Of a stretch of 64,000 bases of DNA, positions 1-9,285 are shown one piece after another; position 1 is the stretch's first letter, and every line of letters begins with the position of its first letter. The translations under genes and the position numbers were made by a program. Source of the DNA: Hydrogenophilus sp. (GTDB lineage: Bacteria > Pseudomonadota > Gammaproteobacteria > Burkholderiales > Thiobacillaceae). The stretch is from contig DYFK01000007.1 of NCBI GenBank assembly GCA_020725265.1, positions 57,408 through 121,407 on the forward strand. The letters run 5' to 3'. The notes under the pieces were generated by a model. That model was not told the origin of the DNA. It ran no database searches and saw only the letters and a list, made by a program, of their open reading frames with translations.

Positions 1-1494
1 TTTGCCGACGCGCAGGGTCTGGCTGCCCTTGGGGGTGCGGATGTCGGTCACGCTTTCCGGGGAAAAGGAACCGGGTTGGGCGAGCAACATCGGCGCCTGG
101 TTGGTGACCGGATTCGGATGCACCAGCAGGGCGGGCCACTGTCGACCATTGTCCTGGCGACGCAGGGTGACCGCCAGCGCGTTGGGCGCCAGCAACTGCA
201 CGCCGAAAAAGATCTCGCCCTGCGCCGGGATACGGAACCAGCGCACCAGCGCCAGGCCCCAGGCGCCGTTCTTCTGGCGGATCGCGGCGACGTCGCCGAC
301 CCGGATCTGGGTCATGTGTTCGCTGGTCTTCACCATCGCCATGCCGCCCATGCTGTCGTTGACGGTGCGGCAGCGGACGGTCACCGGGGCGTGCTCTGGC
401 TGGCCCATGCCGTAATGGATTTCCTCCGAATCGATCGGAGAGAGCAGATGGTGTACCGGCCTGAGGCCGAAGCAGACTTCGAATTCGTGATTGTCGGTGT
501 TGCGTCGGCGTTGTGATTGCCGTTGCAGCGAGGCGCCCCAGTTCAGCTTCAGTCGATGCAGCATGGTCGGATAGGCCGGATCGCGCGCGGCTTCCGGCAG
601 GCCGAGCTTGTCGAGGTCGGTGCGACTCTTGATCTGGCTGTGCAGCAGGGCCAGATGCTTGGCCAGCTCGGTGGTGTTGAGCAGCAGATCCCAGCGCGGG
701 TTGGTGGGATGCGCCTCGCGCGCCAGCGGTTTGGGTGGAGAATCGGTGTTCACCTCGATGATGAACAGACCGGCCTGGCCGCGGGTTCCGCCAACGGCGG
801 GAATCAGCGTGGCCAGGTTGGAGAAGCGGGCGATGACATCCTTGGCCCAGGGCAGCTCCATCTGCGGGAAATGGTAGGGATCGGCGAGAACCAGCAGCAG
901 GATGGCCTTGTAGATCTGCTCCAGCGAGAGCATTTTCTGCCCCCCCTCCGGAATCGCCTCCTTGAGCCCGTTGCGTAATGCGTAGTTATAGGTCTGGTGC
1001 AGATCCACCCAGATGCCTTCGGGCACCGGATCGTGGGTTTCGAAGCAGATTTCCAGCAGCGCCTGAAGCGTCAACAGGATGCGCTGGAGGTAGAGCGGAA
1101 CCGGATTGCCGCCGAACAGATGAAAGCGCCGGTTCAACCAGTCGACCAGCAGGATCTTGTAGCCATCGGACAGCTCGCGCAGCAGCCGTCTGGCGAGTTC
1201 GGCGTGGCGTTGCTGCTTGGCCGACAGCGGTAGCGGCGCCGCGCCGTACTGCTCATAAAGCGATGCCACGATGTCCTCGACGACCGGGGTCAGCCGTTCG
1301 ACGATCTTGTTCCGGCTGTCGTGAGCGACTTCGGCGCGATTGAGGGTGGCCAGGTAATCGGCCATTTCCTCGGCCGCCTCGGCCGGGTTGGACAACGGCA
1401 GGCGCGTGACCCAGGCATCGACTTGCCTGGGCTTCGTTTCCAAGTTTAAATTCCGCCCCGTTTCGCGGGGGGGTAGCGCGTATCTGGGTATCAT
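1..1494 (-). CDS. Large conserved protein with possible C-terminal PilZ-like domain (partial)
   Basis: An open minus-strand frame covers the whole left edge and has no stop before position 1, so about 498 N-terminal residues are visible and the 3' end is missing. The likely start is ATG at 1494 (product MIPRYALPPRE) behind a GGAGGA-rich stretch; a TTG at 1443 is an alternative. The product has a long helical N-terminal part with VTRLPLSNPAEAAEEM near its start. A beta-rich part from about residue 380 contains VTVRCRTVNDSMGGMAMVK and WGLALVRWF, which reads like a PilZ-type or related beta-barrel domain. I recognise it only as a conserved betaproteobacterial-type protein, and the PilZ call is tentative. 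Plus-strand frames over the same stretch are low-complexity shadows of this gene. Confidence 0.6.
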   Translation of the reverse strand, partial: MIPRYALPPRETGRNLNLETKPRQVDAWVTRLPLSNPAEAAEEMADYLATLNRAEVAHDSRNKIVERLTPVVEDIVASLYEQYGAAPLPLSAKQQRHAELARRLLRELSDGYKILLVDWLNRRFHLFGGNPVPLYLQRILLTLQALLEICFETHDPVPEGIWVDLHQTYNYALRNGLKEAIPEGGQKMLSLEQIYKAILLLVLADPYHFPQMELPWAKDVIARFSNLATLIPAVGGTRGQAGLFIIEVNTDSPPKPLAREAHPTNPRWDLLLNTTELAKHLALLHSQIKSRTDLDKLGLPEAARDPAYPTMLHRLKLNWGASLQRQSQRRRNTDNHEFEVCFGLRPVHHLLSPIDSEEIHYGMGQPEHAPVTVRCRTVNDSMGGMAMVKTSEHMTQIRVGDVAAIRQKNGAWGLALVRWFRIPAQGEIFFGVQLLAPNALAVTLRRQDNGRQWPALLVHPNPVTNQAPMLLAQPGSFSPESVTDIRTPKGSQTLRVGK

Positions 1495-1650
1495 CCTCGG
1501 GCCCCTGATCCTCCGCGCGCATTCTACTCGCCGCTTCGTTGATTTGGGGGGTGGTGGGTGACAGGTTTCGTCGCCGGCAGAACTTGGCGGCCGTGCCGGT
1601 GTCAATCGGCGCTGTGCCCGCGTGGATGAGCGGTTATCGAGAGGAGTGCC

Positions 1651-2106
1651 ATGATGCGCCGTGCCATGATTGTCCTGGGGTTGTGTCTGACCAGTTTCGC
1701 CGCTCAGGCATTCACCCTGATCGACAGCAAGGGCAAGACCCATACGCTGGAGCAATACAAGGGCAAATGGGTGCTGGTGAACTTCTGGGCGACCTGGTGC
1801 CCGCCCTGCCTGGAGGAAATACCGGATCTGGTCGCCCTGCATGAGAACAAGAAAAACAATCTGGTCGTGCTCGGGGTGGCCATGGACTACCAGGACCCCA
1901 AGACGGTGCTCGAATTCGCCGACCAGATGATGGTCAGTTATCCCACCATCCTCGGTGATCGCAAGATCGCTTCCCAGATCGGAGCGATACCGGGGCTGCC
2001 CACCACGTATCTCTACAACCCCGATGGCAAGGTGGTCGCCTACAACGTCGGCGCCCTCAAGCGAGAGGCGGTCGAGCGCTACATCCATGGCAGGAAGAAA
2101 AAATGA
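1651..2106 (+). CDS. TlpA/ResA-type periplasmic thioredoxin
   Basis: A 151-residue protein with a short hydrophobic signal peptide (cut near AQA, residues 19-21) followed by a thioredoxin fold. The redox motif WCPPC lies at residues 49-53, after the typical LVNFWAT strand, and the cis-proline region is LPTTYLYN. Members of this family reduce or exchange disulfides in the periplasm, often for cytochrome c or metal-centre assembly. The start is supported by GAGGAG 6-11 bases upstream; a second ATG follows directly. It is the first gene of a four-gene operon joined by 4-base ATGA overlaps, so it is probably co-translated with a second thioredoxin-fold protein and a TolC/adaptor pair. Its actual substrate cannot be read from the sequence. 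Confidence 0.85.
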   Translation: MMRRAMIVLGLCLTSFAAQAFTLIDSKGKTHTLEQYKGKWVLVNFWATWCPPCLEEIPDLVALHENKKNNLVVLGVAMDYQDPKTVLEFADQMMVSYPTILGDRKIASQIGAIPGLPTTYLYNPDGKVVAYNVGALKREAVERYIHGRKKK

Positions 2107-2636
2107 CGAACATGTTCACCCGCTGGTTGTTGCCCCTGGCCCTGCTTTTCTGGGCTGCCCTGCCCGCGCAGGCCGAAACGCGGGACCCGCACAAGCATTT
2201 TTTCATGAGCCACCTCGGTGACCTCAAGGAAGAGCTCGCGACCGCGCGCGACGAAGGCAAGAAAGGCGTGTTGGTCATGTTCGAAATGGATGAATGTCCG
2301 TTCTGTCAGCGCATGAAGGCGACCGTTCTGAACCAAGCCAGGGTGCAGGATTACTTCCGCGAGCATTTCATGATCTTCGCCATCGACGTCAAGGGCGATG
2401 CCCCGCTGACCGACTTCAAGGGTCGGACCAGCACGGAAAAGGGCTTCGCGCTTGACCAGCGCGCGCGCGCCACGCCGGTTTTCGTGTTCTACGATCTCGA
2501 TGGCAACCTGGTCACCCGGTTCACCGGCGCCACCCAGACGGTCGACGAATTCATGCTGCTCGGCCGTTACGTGATCGAAGGCGCCCACAAGACCACGCCC
2601 TTCAACGTCTACAAGCGCCAGGGCAAGGCGCCATGA
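2103..2636 (+). CDS. Periplasmic thioredoxin-fold protein with CPFC motif (SoxW-like)
   Basis: A 177-residue protein with a clear signal peptide (hydrophobic residues 7-20, AQA cleavage). It has a thioredoxin-like domain with CPFC at residues 65-68 preceded by VLVMFEMDE, and a cis-proline region ATPVFVFYD. The arrangement resembles SoxW or thioredoxin_2 proteins, which keep periplasmic sulfur or metal proteins reduced. It overlaps the upstream TlpA-like gene by ATGA and the downstream TolC gene by ATGA, so all four genes look translationally coupled. No sox genes are visible in the window, so a role in sulfur oxidation is not supported here. Confidence 0.8.
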   Translation: MTNMFTRWLLPLALLFWAALPAQAETRDPHKHFFMSHLGDLKEELATARDEGKKGVLVMFEMDECPFCQRMKATVLNQARVQDYFREHFMIFAIDVKGDAPLTDFKGRTSTEKGFALDQRARATPVFVFYDLDGNLVTRFTGATQTVDEFMLLGRYVIEGAHKTTPFNVYKRQGKAP

Positions 2637-3934
2637 AATGGCGCGGGTCCATGCTGGCGCTGGCGCTGGCGCTGGCGTTGTCGCCGGTTACGGCCGCCGC
2701 GCAAACGCTGACGCTGGACGCGGTTCTGGAACTCGCCGACGCTGACCATCCCGAACTCGACCGCGCGCGCGCGCGCCAAGCTGGCGCGCAGGCTGAGCTG
2801 GAGCTGGCGCGCGGCCTTGAGGATTTCCGCGTGAATCTGGATGGCGGCTTGCGTGGTGGGCGCAACCGGATTTTCGACAACCATTTCCAGCCCGACCATT
2901 TCATTCGCCTGAATGCGCGCAAGACCCTGTTCGATTCCGGCCGCGCGCAATCCGGCGGTCTCGCCGCCGAACAGGATCGCGACGCCAGCGCGCTGCGCCT
3001 GCTGGACACCCGGAACCAGCGCCGGCTGACCCTGATGGCACGCTATTTCGACGTGCTGCTCGCGGACATGCGCGATGCCGCCGATACCGAGTTTCTGGCG
3101 GTTGCGTACATCGCCTGGGACAACGCGCGTGAACGACATGATCTCGGCCAGGTCACGCGCGCGGAATTGAGCGAGCTGGAGGCACGCAATCTCCAGGCTC
3201 TGGAGCGGCGAAACGATGTCCGTCGACAGTTGCGGGAAAAGCGTCTGGCGTTGGGCTTGGCGATGAATCGTGCCGGCATGGTGCTGGAAGATCTGGTCGA
3301 TCCGAAACTGGTCGACAACGACCGTGCATTACCGGGCCTCGACGTATTGAGCGCGCGGGTGTTCGAACACAACCCTCGGTTGCTGGCGCAGCGTCGGCTG
3401 CTTGACGGAGCCCGGCATCGTATCGAAGCCACGCGCGCCGAATATCGGCCCAGCCTCGAGTTCGAGGCCGAGGCAGCCGCCTGGAAGCGGGAGGCCACCG
3501 CCCGCGACGATCTGCGCGCCGGCGTCAACCTGAACTGGCCGCTCTGGCATGGCCGGGGTCGGGATGCCCGGCTGGCGCGCGAACGCGCGCGCTTTCAAGA
3601 GCTCCAGGCCGAGCACGACGCCCTCGAGCAGGAGCTGCGCCAGGCGGTGCTGGCCGCGCGCGAGGAAATCGAATTTCTGCGTGGCACCGCGCGGCGTGTC
3701 GCCCGGATTCAGGCCGAAGCGGCCGATCAAGCGCTGGAGAAGGCGCGCGCCGAATACGAAATGGAATTGAAGACCCATCTCGGCACCAGCATGGCGGAAA
3801 CGCAGATGGCCAAGCTTCGTGCGCGCGCGGTGGAATATCGACTGGCCCTGGCCTGGGGTCGTCTCGACGCCTTGCTCGGCGTAGCCGTGCAAACGAACCG
3901 GCCGGAACCCACTCAGGGGGAGCAAAAAAAATGA
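2633..3934 (+). CDS. TolC-family outer-membrane efflux protein
   Basis: A 433-residue protein with a signal peptide (alanine/leucine-rich residues 7-22, ending AAAQ). It is followed by the long, charged, alanine-rich helices typical of the TolC/OprM/CusC family, arranged as two similar halves. The second half begins near LARVFEHNPRLLAQRRLLDGARHR-type sequence, which matches the N-terminal LELADADHPELDRARARQAGA-type segment. The family forms trimeric exit ducts through the outer membrane. It overlaps its neighbours by ATGA on both sides and sits directly before an HlyD-type adaptor. No inner-membrane pump gene follows, so the duct may serve a pump encoded elsewhere. Confidence 0.8.
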   Translation: MKWRGSMLALALALALSPVTAAAQTLTLDAVLELADADHPELDRARARQAGAQAELELARGLEDFRVNLDGGLRGGRNRIFDNHFQPDHFIRLNARKTLFDSGRAQSGGLAAEQDRDASALRLLDTRNQRRLTLMARYFDVLLADMRDAADTEFLAVAYIAWDNARERHDLGQVTRAELSELEARNLQALERRNDVRRQLREKRLALGLAMNRAGMVLEDLVDPKLVDNDRALPGLDVLSARVFEHNPRLLAQRRLLDGARHRIEATRAEYRPSLEFEAEAAAWKREATARDDLRAGVNLNWPLWHGRGRDARLARERARFQELQAEHDALEQELRQAVLAAREEIEFLRGTARRVARIQAEAADQALEKARAEYEMELKTHLGTSMAETQMAKLRARAVEYRLALAWGRLDALLGVAVQTNRPEPTQGEQKK

Positions 3935-4689
3935 TCGACAGGAAGCTTATCGCCATGCTCGCCATGGGGTTCGTCATGTCCACATCGACCGGCATGGCGC
4001 GCGCGGACGGCCTGGCCGGCGTGGTCGACTGGTCGATGCGGGCGCAATTGGCTTTCCCGGTTTCCGGAGTGATCGATGCCATCACCGTCGAGGCCGGTCA
4101 ACGGGTTGCCAGCGGAGCACGCCTGGCCAGTCTGGAGGCCAGCCAAGCCAAGGCCGGCGTCGCCGAGGCCGGCGCGGATCTCGACCGCCTGCTGGAGGAG
4201 GTCGCGGACGCCAGGCGCGAACTTGACCGGGTCCAGGAGCTGTACGCGCGCACGGTTTCGACCACCACCGAGCTCGACAATGCGCGCTCGCGGCACACCC
4301 GCGCCGAAGCGGCCTGGCGCGCCGGCCAGGCACGACTGGAGCGCGCCCGCCGGTTGCTGGCTGAAACCGAACTGCTGGCGCCGTTCGATGCCGTCGTCCT
4401 GACCCGGCTGGCGCAGCCAGGCATGGTCGTCAGTCATCCGTGCCAGTCGACGCCGGTGCTGACGGTGGCGCGGGCCGACGAAATGATCGTCCGGGTCGGG
4501 ATCGATGCCGCGCGCGCCGCCACGCTCCGACTTGGCGAGGCCGTCGAGGTCGTGGCCGCCGGCAGAACCCGGCCCGGCCGGATTCGTGCGTTGCCCGTCA
4601 GGCCAGATGGCGGCTACCTGCTCGAGGTCGCGGTCGCCGACGCCGCCGATATGCCGCTCGGCGGGCCGGCGCATGTCCGCGTACGCTGA
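3931..4689 (+). CDS. HlyD/RND-type periplasmic adaptor protein
   Basis: A 252-residue membrane-fusion protein, short for the family. After a signal peptide (to about residue 26) there is a lipoyl-like half motif (FPVSGVIDAITVEAGQRVASG), an alpha-hairpin rich in Arg/Glu/Ala (about residues 65-135), and the second lipoyl half (LLAPFDAVVLTRLAQPGMVV). A short beta-barrel follows. These adaptors bridge inner-membrane pumps to TolC ducts. The gene overlaps the TolC gene by ATGA and ends the operon. The missing pump and the link to two thioredoxin-fold proteins are unusual. Confidence 0.8.
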   Translation: MIDRKLIAMLAMGFVMSTSTGMARADGLAGVVDWSMRAQLAFPVSGVIDAITVEAGQRVASGARLASLEASQAKAGVAEAGADLDRLLEEVADARRELDRVQELYARTVSTTTELDNARSRHTRAEAAWRAGQARLERARRLLAETELLAPFDAVVLTRLAQPGMVVSHPCQSTPVLTVARADEMIVRVGIDAARAATLRLGEAVEVVAAGRTRPGRIRALPVRPDGGYLLEVAVADAADMPLGGPAHVRVR

Positions 4690-4707
4690 GGTGGCCAACC
4701 GCGCCGC

Positions 4708-5163
4708 TCAGGCCGCCTCGAGATACCGCTCCTTGGCGGCGCGCGCGGCGCTGGCTTCTTCCGGCGCGTAAGCCTTGCCCGACCAAAGCATCCGGTACGC
4801 GATTTCCTCGTTACCGTTCTCGCACAACTCCAGCACCCGCTGGAACAAAGGCTGGAAGGTCTCGGAGCGATGGCTGCGTTCATGCTCCTCGAACGAATGC
4901 CAGAAGGTCACGATCAGTGCTTCCCGATCCTTGAGCGGACTGGCTACGGCCTGGCCGACGGTCGAACCTTCGTTGGAAACCTGGCCGGAATTCAACGCCA
5001 CGAAACCACCCACGAAGCCGGTATCGGAGTGGTAGGTCTTGACGTTTTCACACAGTTCAGCGACCCGCATTTCCAGATCGTCGGTGGAGTACTCGGGTTT
5101 CAGGATCACCCGGTTGATGGTAACCACGCCATCACTGTCGAAACCATGGATCAAGGCGGACAT
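4708..5163 (-). CDS. Conserved hypothetical protein, possible dimeric alpha/beta-barrel
   Basis: A 151-residue soluble protein without a signal peptide. It begins MSALIHGFDSDGVVTINRV and contains an EALIVTFWHSFEEHERSH segment of the type seen in antibiotic-biosynthesis-monooxygenase-like dimeric alpha/beta-barrel proteins. That assignment is tentative and no catalytic residue can be named. It faces away from its neighbours and has its own AT-rich promoter region with a perfect inverted repeat (5182-5197). It is preceded by GGAGAG 5 to 10 bases before the ATG. It converges on the adaptor gene, with 18 bases between the stops. Confidence 0.6.
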   Translation of the reverse strand: MSALIHGFDSDGVVTINRVILKPEYSTDDLEMRVAELCENVKTYHSDTGFVGGFVALNSGQVSNEGSTVGQAVASPLKDREALIVTFWHSFEEHERSHRSETFQPLFQRVLELCENGNEEIAYRMLWSGKAYAPEEASAARAAKERYLEAA

Positions 5164-5181
5164 CGTGCTCTCCTTCAGAAA

Positions 5182-5197
5182 ATCAGCAAATACTGAT
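5182..5197 (-). promoter_or_regulatory. Perfect inverted repeat, possible operator
   Basis: ATCAG-CAAATA-CTGAT, with two 5-base arms and a 6-base spacer, lies about 20 bases upstream of the start of the minus-strand gene ending at 4708. It sits in an AT-rich stretch (5164-5328) unlike the surrounding high-GC DNA. The regulator is unknown. Confidence 0.35.
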
Positions 5198-5328
5198 ATA
5201 TGGACGGGAATACAAGGCGCCCCGGCGCCTGGTTAATACCATAGTGATTTGCTCGGATAAATCAACCGTATGTGCCTATAGAATTTTTCTATTGATATTT
5301 GTTCGGGGCGGCTTTCCAAACGGATTCA

Positions 5329-5357
5329 TTGACATAGCTGGTGTCAGCCGGCAGAAT
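5329..5357 (+). promoter_or_regulatory. Sigma-70 type promoter of tRNA-Met
   Basis: TTGACA at 5329-5334, a 17-base spacer, then CAGAAT at 5352-5357 (4 of 6 matches to TATAAT). It lies 17 bases before the mature tRNA end, as expected for a tRNA promoter. Confidence 0.6.
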
Positions 5358-5374
5358 CCGAGGTCTTTTCGCGC

Positions 5375-5451
5375 GGTGATGTAGCTCAGACGGTTAGAGC
5401 GGAGGATTCATAACCCTCAGGTCGGCAGTTCGATTCTGCCCATCACCACCA
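5375..5451 (+). tRNA. tRNA-Met (anticodon CAT)
   Basis: A full cloverleaf can be drawn. The acceptor is GGTGATG paired with CATCACC. The D-stem is GCTC/GAGC, the anticodon loop is TTCATAA with anticodon CAT, the T-arm is GGCAG/CTGCC, and the 3' CCA is encoded. The top pair of the anticodon stem next to the loop is A-C. A CAT anticodon could also belong to the lysidine-modified tRNA-Ile2; elongator Met is the more likely reading from overall similarity. It is not an initiator tRNA because the first acceptor pair is intact. Confidence 0.9.
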
Positions 5452-5468
5452 GCCAAATCGAAGTGTCG

Positions 5469-5492
5469 GGCCGCCCATCCGGGCGGCCTTTT
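5469..5492 (+). terminator. Rho-independent terminator after tRNA-Met
   Basis: An 8-base GGCCGCCC/GGGCGGCC stem with an ATCC loop is followed by TTTT, 18 bases after the tRNA. Confidence 0.8.
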
Positions 5493-5548
5493 CGTTTCCC
5501 GCGTTCGCCCCTGATACACTGCCGGCGGTTTTCCCCGATGTTGTCATC

Positions 5549-5902
5549 ATGCCCATCGCCACCCTGGATCAGCTTGCCGCCGCCGTGCGCGAATTCGGCC
5601 GCGAGCGCGACTGGCACCTGTACCACACGCCCAAGAATCTGACCGCGGCGTTGATCGTCGAGGCGGCCGAATTGCTGGAACCGTTCCAGTGGTTGACGCC
5701 GGAGCAGAGCCTGAACCTGCCGGCGGACAAGCGCGAGGCGGTGCGCCAGGAGATGGCCGACGTGCTGATCTATCTGGTCAGCCTGGCCAATTGCCTGGAG
5801 ATCGATCTGCTGCGTGCCGCCGAGGACAAGCTGGCGATCAATGCCGCCAAGTATCCTGTGGACAAGGCGCGCGGTTCCTGCGCGAAATCCCACGAATTGT
5901 GA
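5549..5902 (+). CDS. MazG-like nucleotide pyrophosphohydrolase
   Basis: A 117-residue all-helical protein of the MazG/RS21-C6 group, which hydrolyses non-canonical or surplus (d)NTPs to monophosphates. The metal-binding signature is visible: EAAELLEPFQW supplies the ExxE motif, and RQEMADVLIYLVSLANCLEIDL supplies the ExxD motif of the second helix. A tail with KYPVDKARG is typical of the family. It starts with ATG shortly after the tRNA-Met terminator and leads a run of plus-strand genes that ends with the ABC exporter. Confidence 0.85.
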   Translation: MPIATLDQLAAAVREFGRERDWHLYHTPKNLTAALIVEAAELLEPFQWLTPEQSLNLPADKREAVRQEMADVLIYLVSLANCLEIDLLRAAEDKLAINAAKYPVDKARGSCAKSHEL

Positions 5903-5915
5903 AGCCGTACCGACC

Positions 5916-6227
5916 ATGAGCCATTTCAAGCACCATCTGTTCTTCTGCCTCAACCAGCGCGACGACGGTGGCGCCTGCTGCGGCGACCGCGACGCCGAGG
6001 CGATGTTCGATTACGCCAAGAAAAAGGCCAAGGCGCTTGGCCTGCACGGCAAGGAAGGCGCATGCCGGGTCAACCGCGCCGGCTGTTTCGACCGCTGTGG
6101 CGAGGGGCCGGTGTGCGTGGTCTATCCCGACGCGGTCTGGTACACCTATGTCGATCAGGGCGACATCGACGAGATCGTCGAGTCGCATCTGCGTGATGGC
6201 AGGGTGGTGGAACGCCTGAAGATCTGA
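5916..6227 (+). CDS. Thioredoxin-like [2Fe-2S] ferredoxin
   Basis: A 103-residue protein starting MSHFKHHLFFCLNQRD. Four cysteines fit the thioredoxin-like 2Fe-2S ferredoxin pattern: C11, C21 or C22, C57 and C61 (the AGCFDRCGEG segment), with extra cysteines C50 and C67. The C-terminal VVYPDAVWYTYVDQGDIDEIVESH is characteristic of the family and of NuoE-related domains. The protein probably carries electrons in the cytoplasm; its partners are unknown. It sits 13 bases after the MazG-like gene and 8 bases before an alpha/beta hydrolase, so the three are likely one transcript. Confidence 0.85.
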   Translation: MSHFKHHLFFCLNQRDDGGACCGDRDAEAMFDYAKKKAKALGLHGKEGACRVNRAGCFDRCGEGPVCVVYPDAVWYTYVDQGDIDEIVESHLRDGRVVERLKI

Positions 6228-6235
6228 AACGCCCG

Positions 6236-6840
6236 GTGAACAGGTACAAGCTGCGCATCCGGGGCCCGGTCGGCTACATCGAGACCGTGGTCGAGGAACC
6301 GGCGACGGTGTCCGGCGGATCGCCGCGCGGTCTGGCACTGATCGCGCACCCGCATCCGCTCAAGGGCGGCACGCTCGACAACAAGGTGGTGTGGACGCTG
6401 GCGCGCGCCGCGCTGGATGCGGGACTGGTGGCGGCGCGGCCCAACTTCCGCGGTGTCGGCGCCAGCGAGGGTTCGTTCGACCATGGCATCGGCGAGAGCG
6501 ACGATCTGCTTGCCGTCGCGCAGGCGCTGTTCGCGCATTACGGGACATTGCCGCTGACCCTGATGGGCTTCTCCTTCGGCGCCTACGCGCAGCACCGGCT
6601 GGCGCGGCAACTGCATGCCGAACGCCTGATCATGGTGGCGCCGGCGGTGTCGATGTACGACTTCGAGGCCAGCGCGGTGTCGACCACGATCATCCATGGC
6701 GACGCCGACGAGGTAATCCCGTTCACCGCCGCGCGCGAATATGCCGACGCGCACCATCTGAACCTGATCACGGTGGCTGGCGCCGGGCATTTCTTCCACG
6801 GTCGCCTGCCGGAACTGCGCGCGCTCGCGCAATCGCTGCT

Positions 6841-6844
<4 letters not shown>
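6236..6844 (+). CDS. Alpha/beta hydrolase
   Basis: A 202-residue cytoplasmic hydrolase of the short CocE/YtfL-like group. Visible features are an oxyanion region HPHPLKGGTLDNKVV, RPNFRGVGASEG, the nucleophile elbow GFSFG with Ser113, an acid region IHGDADEVIP, and a C-terminal GAGHFFHG histidine. The substrate is unknown. The start is GTG at 6236. The stop overlaps the ATG of the ABC ATPase gene by ATGA, so translation is probably coupled. Confidence 0.8.
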
Positions 6845-7744
<900 letters not shown>

Positions 7745-7752
<8 letters not shown>

Positions 7753-8506
7753 TTTCGCCTGGTACCCGGTCTGGCGGCGCAACTTCCTGGTCTGGAAGAA
7801 GCTGGCCGGGCCGTCGCTGCTCGGCAACCTGGCCGACCCCATGCTCTACATGCTCGGCCTGGGCTATGGCCTCGGCCGCCTCCTGCCGGCGGTGGAGGGG
7901 GTGCCCTACCTCAATTTCCTCGCCGCCGGCACGCTGGCCTACAGCGTCATGAACAGCGCCACCTTCGAGACGCTGTATTCCGCGTTCTCGCGCATGCACG
8001 TGCAAAAGACCTGGGATGCCATTCTCAACACGCCGCTGACCCTGAAGGACGTGATGCTGGGCGAACTGATGTGGGCGACCTCGAAAAGCCTGCTGTCCGG
8101 CATCGCCATCCTGCTGGTGATCGCCGTGCTCGGCCTGTACGCGGATTTCGCCCTGCTGCTGGCGCTGTTGCCGGTGGCGGTGCTCACCGGCTTCTGTTTC
8201 GCCGGCATGGGCCTGGCGATCAACGCGGTGTCACCGAACTACGATTTCTTCCTTTATTACTTCACGTTGGCGATCACGCCGATGGTGCTGCTCGGCGGCG
8301 TCTTCTACCCGCCCTCGGCGCTGCCCGACTGGCTCGCCGCGATCGCCGCCTGGTTGCCGCTGACGCACGCGGTGGAACTGGCGCGGCCGCTGGTGCTGGG
8401 CCGCATCCCGGACGGCATCGGCCTGCACGTGTTCATGTTGCTGGCCTACGGCGTGGTCGGATTCTGGGCGGCGCTGGCGTTGACCCGGAAACGGTTGTTG
8501 CGCTGA
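7745..8506 (+). CDS. ABC transporter permease, NodJ-like
   Basis: A 253-residue inner-membrane protein with about six hydrophobic segments, of the ABC-2 permease class. It has the NodJ-like opening VWRRNFLVWKK and the family stretch PMVLLGGVFYPPSALP before the last two segments. The GTG start at 7745 overlaps the ATPase gene by 8 bases, so the two form one transporter. Its 3' end overlaps the convergent TPR-like gene by 61 bases. Confidence 0.9.
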
Positions 8507-9285
8507 GTCCGGGCGGGCTGGAGTCCGGCCAGATACAGGCGCGCGCCCTGCCGCCGGGCCAGATCCAGCGCCAGTCGTTCGAAGCGGACGCTGTCCGCCA
8601 GTTGCCCGGCCGCCGCGTGCGCGTCCGCCTTCAGCCGGAGCAGGCGTGCCTTGATGTGGTGTTCGCCGAGGTGTTCGCATTGCTCCAGCGCGTCGTCCAG
8701 CCAGGCAATCGACCAGGCCGGGCCGTCGTGGAACGCGGCTTCGGCGTGGATCGCGGCGGCATGCGCGGCATCCACTGGCGCGCGCGCGCGCAAATCGCGC
8801 AAGGCCCGGTGCGCGCGTCCGGCATCGGCACTCAGGCCAAGCCGGCGCCGCGCCCAGTCGGCGAGCACGACCGGCCAGTCCGGGGCATCGGCGGCGACCG
8901 TCGGCAAGGCGGCCAGGCAGGCGGTCGCGTCGTCGTTCAGGAAGGCCAGGTAGGCGTTGTCGATCGGGTCGCTGGCGCTAGCCGGCTGGCCGGTGGCGTC
9001 ATGGTCGAGCAGGCACAGACAGCGCTGACGCAGGCCAGCCAGGCGCGCGGCCGGTGGGTGGGCGTCCAGGCAGGCGACGGCCTCGTCGAAGCGGCCCATC
9101 CGGTACAGGGTTTCGGCCAGTGCCGCGCCGGCCTTCGCGCGGGCATCGGTATCGAGCCGGCGCGCCAGTTCGGGCAGGCGCCAGGCGTAGGGATAGGCGC
9201 GCGCGCTGCCCTGCCGGGCCAGCAGGTTGGCCCATTCGGCGTGATGCCGGGCAAACCGCGTGGCCGGGTCATCGGGGTCGGACAC
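8446..9285 (-). CDS. Hypothetical alpha-helical repeat (TPR-like) protein
   Basis: A 279-residue, alanine- and leucine-rich soluble protein without a signal peptide. Several stretches read like TPR helices, such as AGAALAETLYRMGRFDEAVACL near residues 55-75, but I see no named family. The GTG start overlaps the gpsA stop by one base (TAGTG), so it is translated from the gpsA message. The last 20 codons overlap the 3' end of the convergent NodJ-like gene; a shorter functional end is possible. Confidence 0.6.
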   Translation of the reverse strand: MSDPDDPATRFARHHAEWANLLARQGSARAYPYAWRLPELARRLDTDARAKAGAALAETLYRMGRFDEAVACLDAHPPAARLAGLRQRCLCLLDHDATGQPASASDPIDNAYLAFLNDDATACLAALPTVAADAPDWPVVLADWARRRLGLSADAGRAHRALRDLRARAPVDAAHAAAIHAEAAFHDGPAWSIAWLDDALEQCEHLGEHHIKARLLRLKADAHAAAGQLADSVRFERLALDLARRQGARLYLAGLQPARTQRNNRFRVNASAAQNPTTP

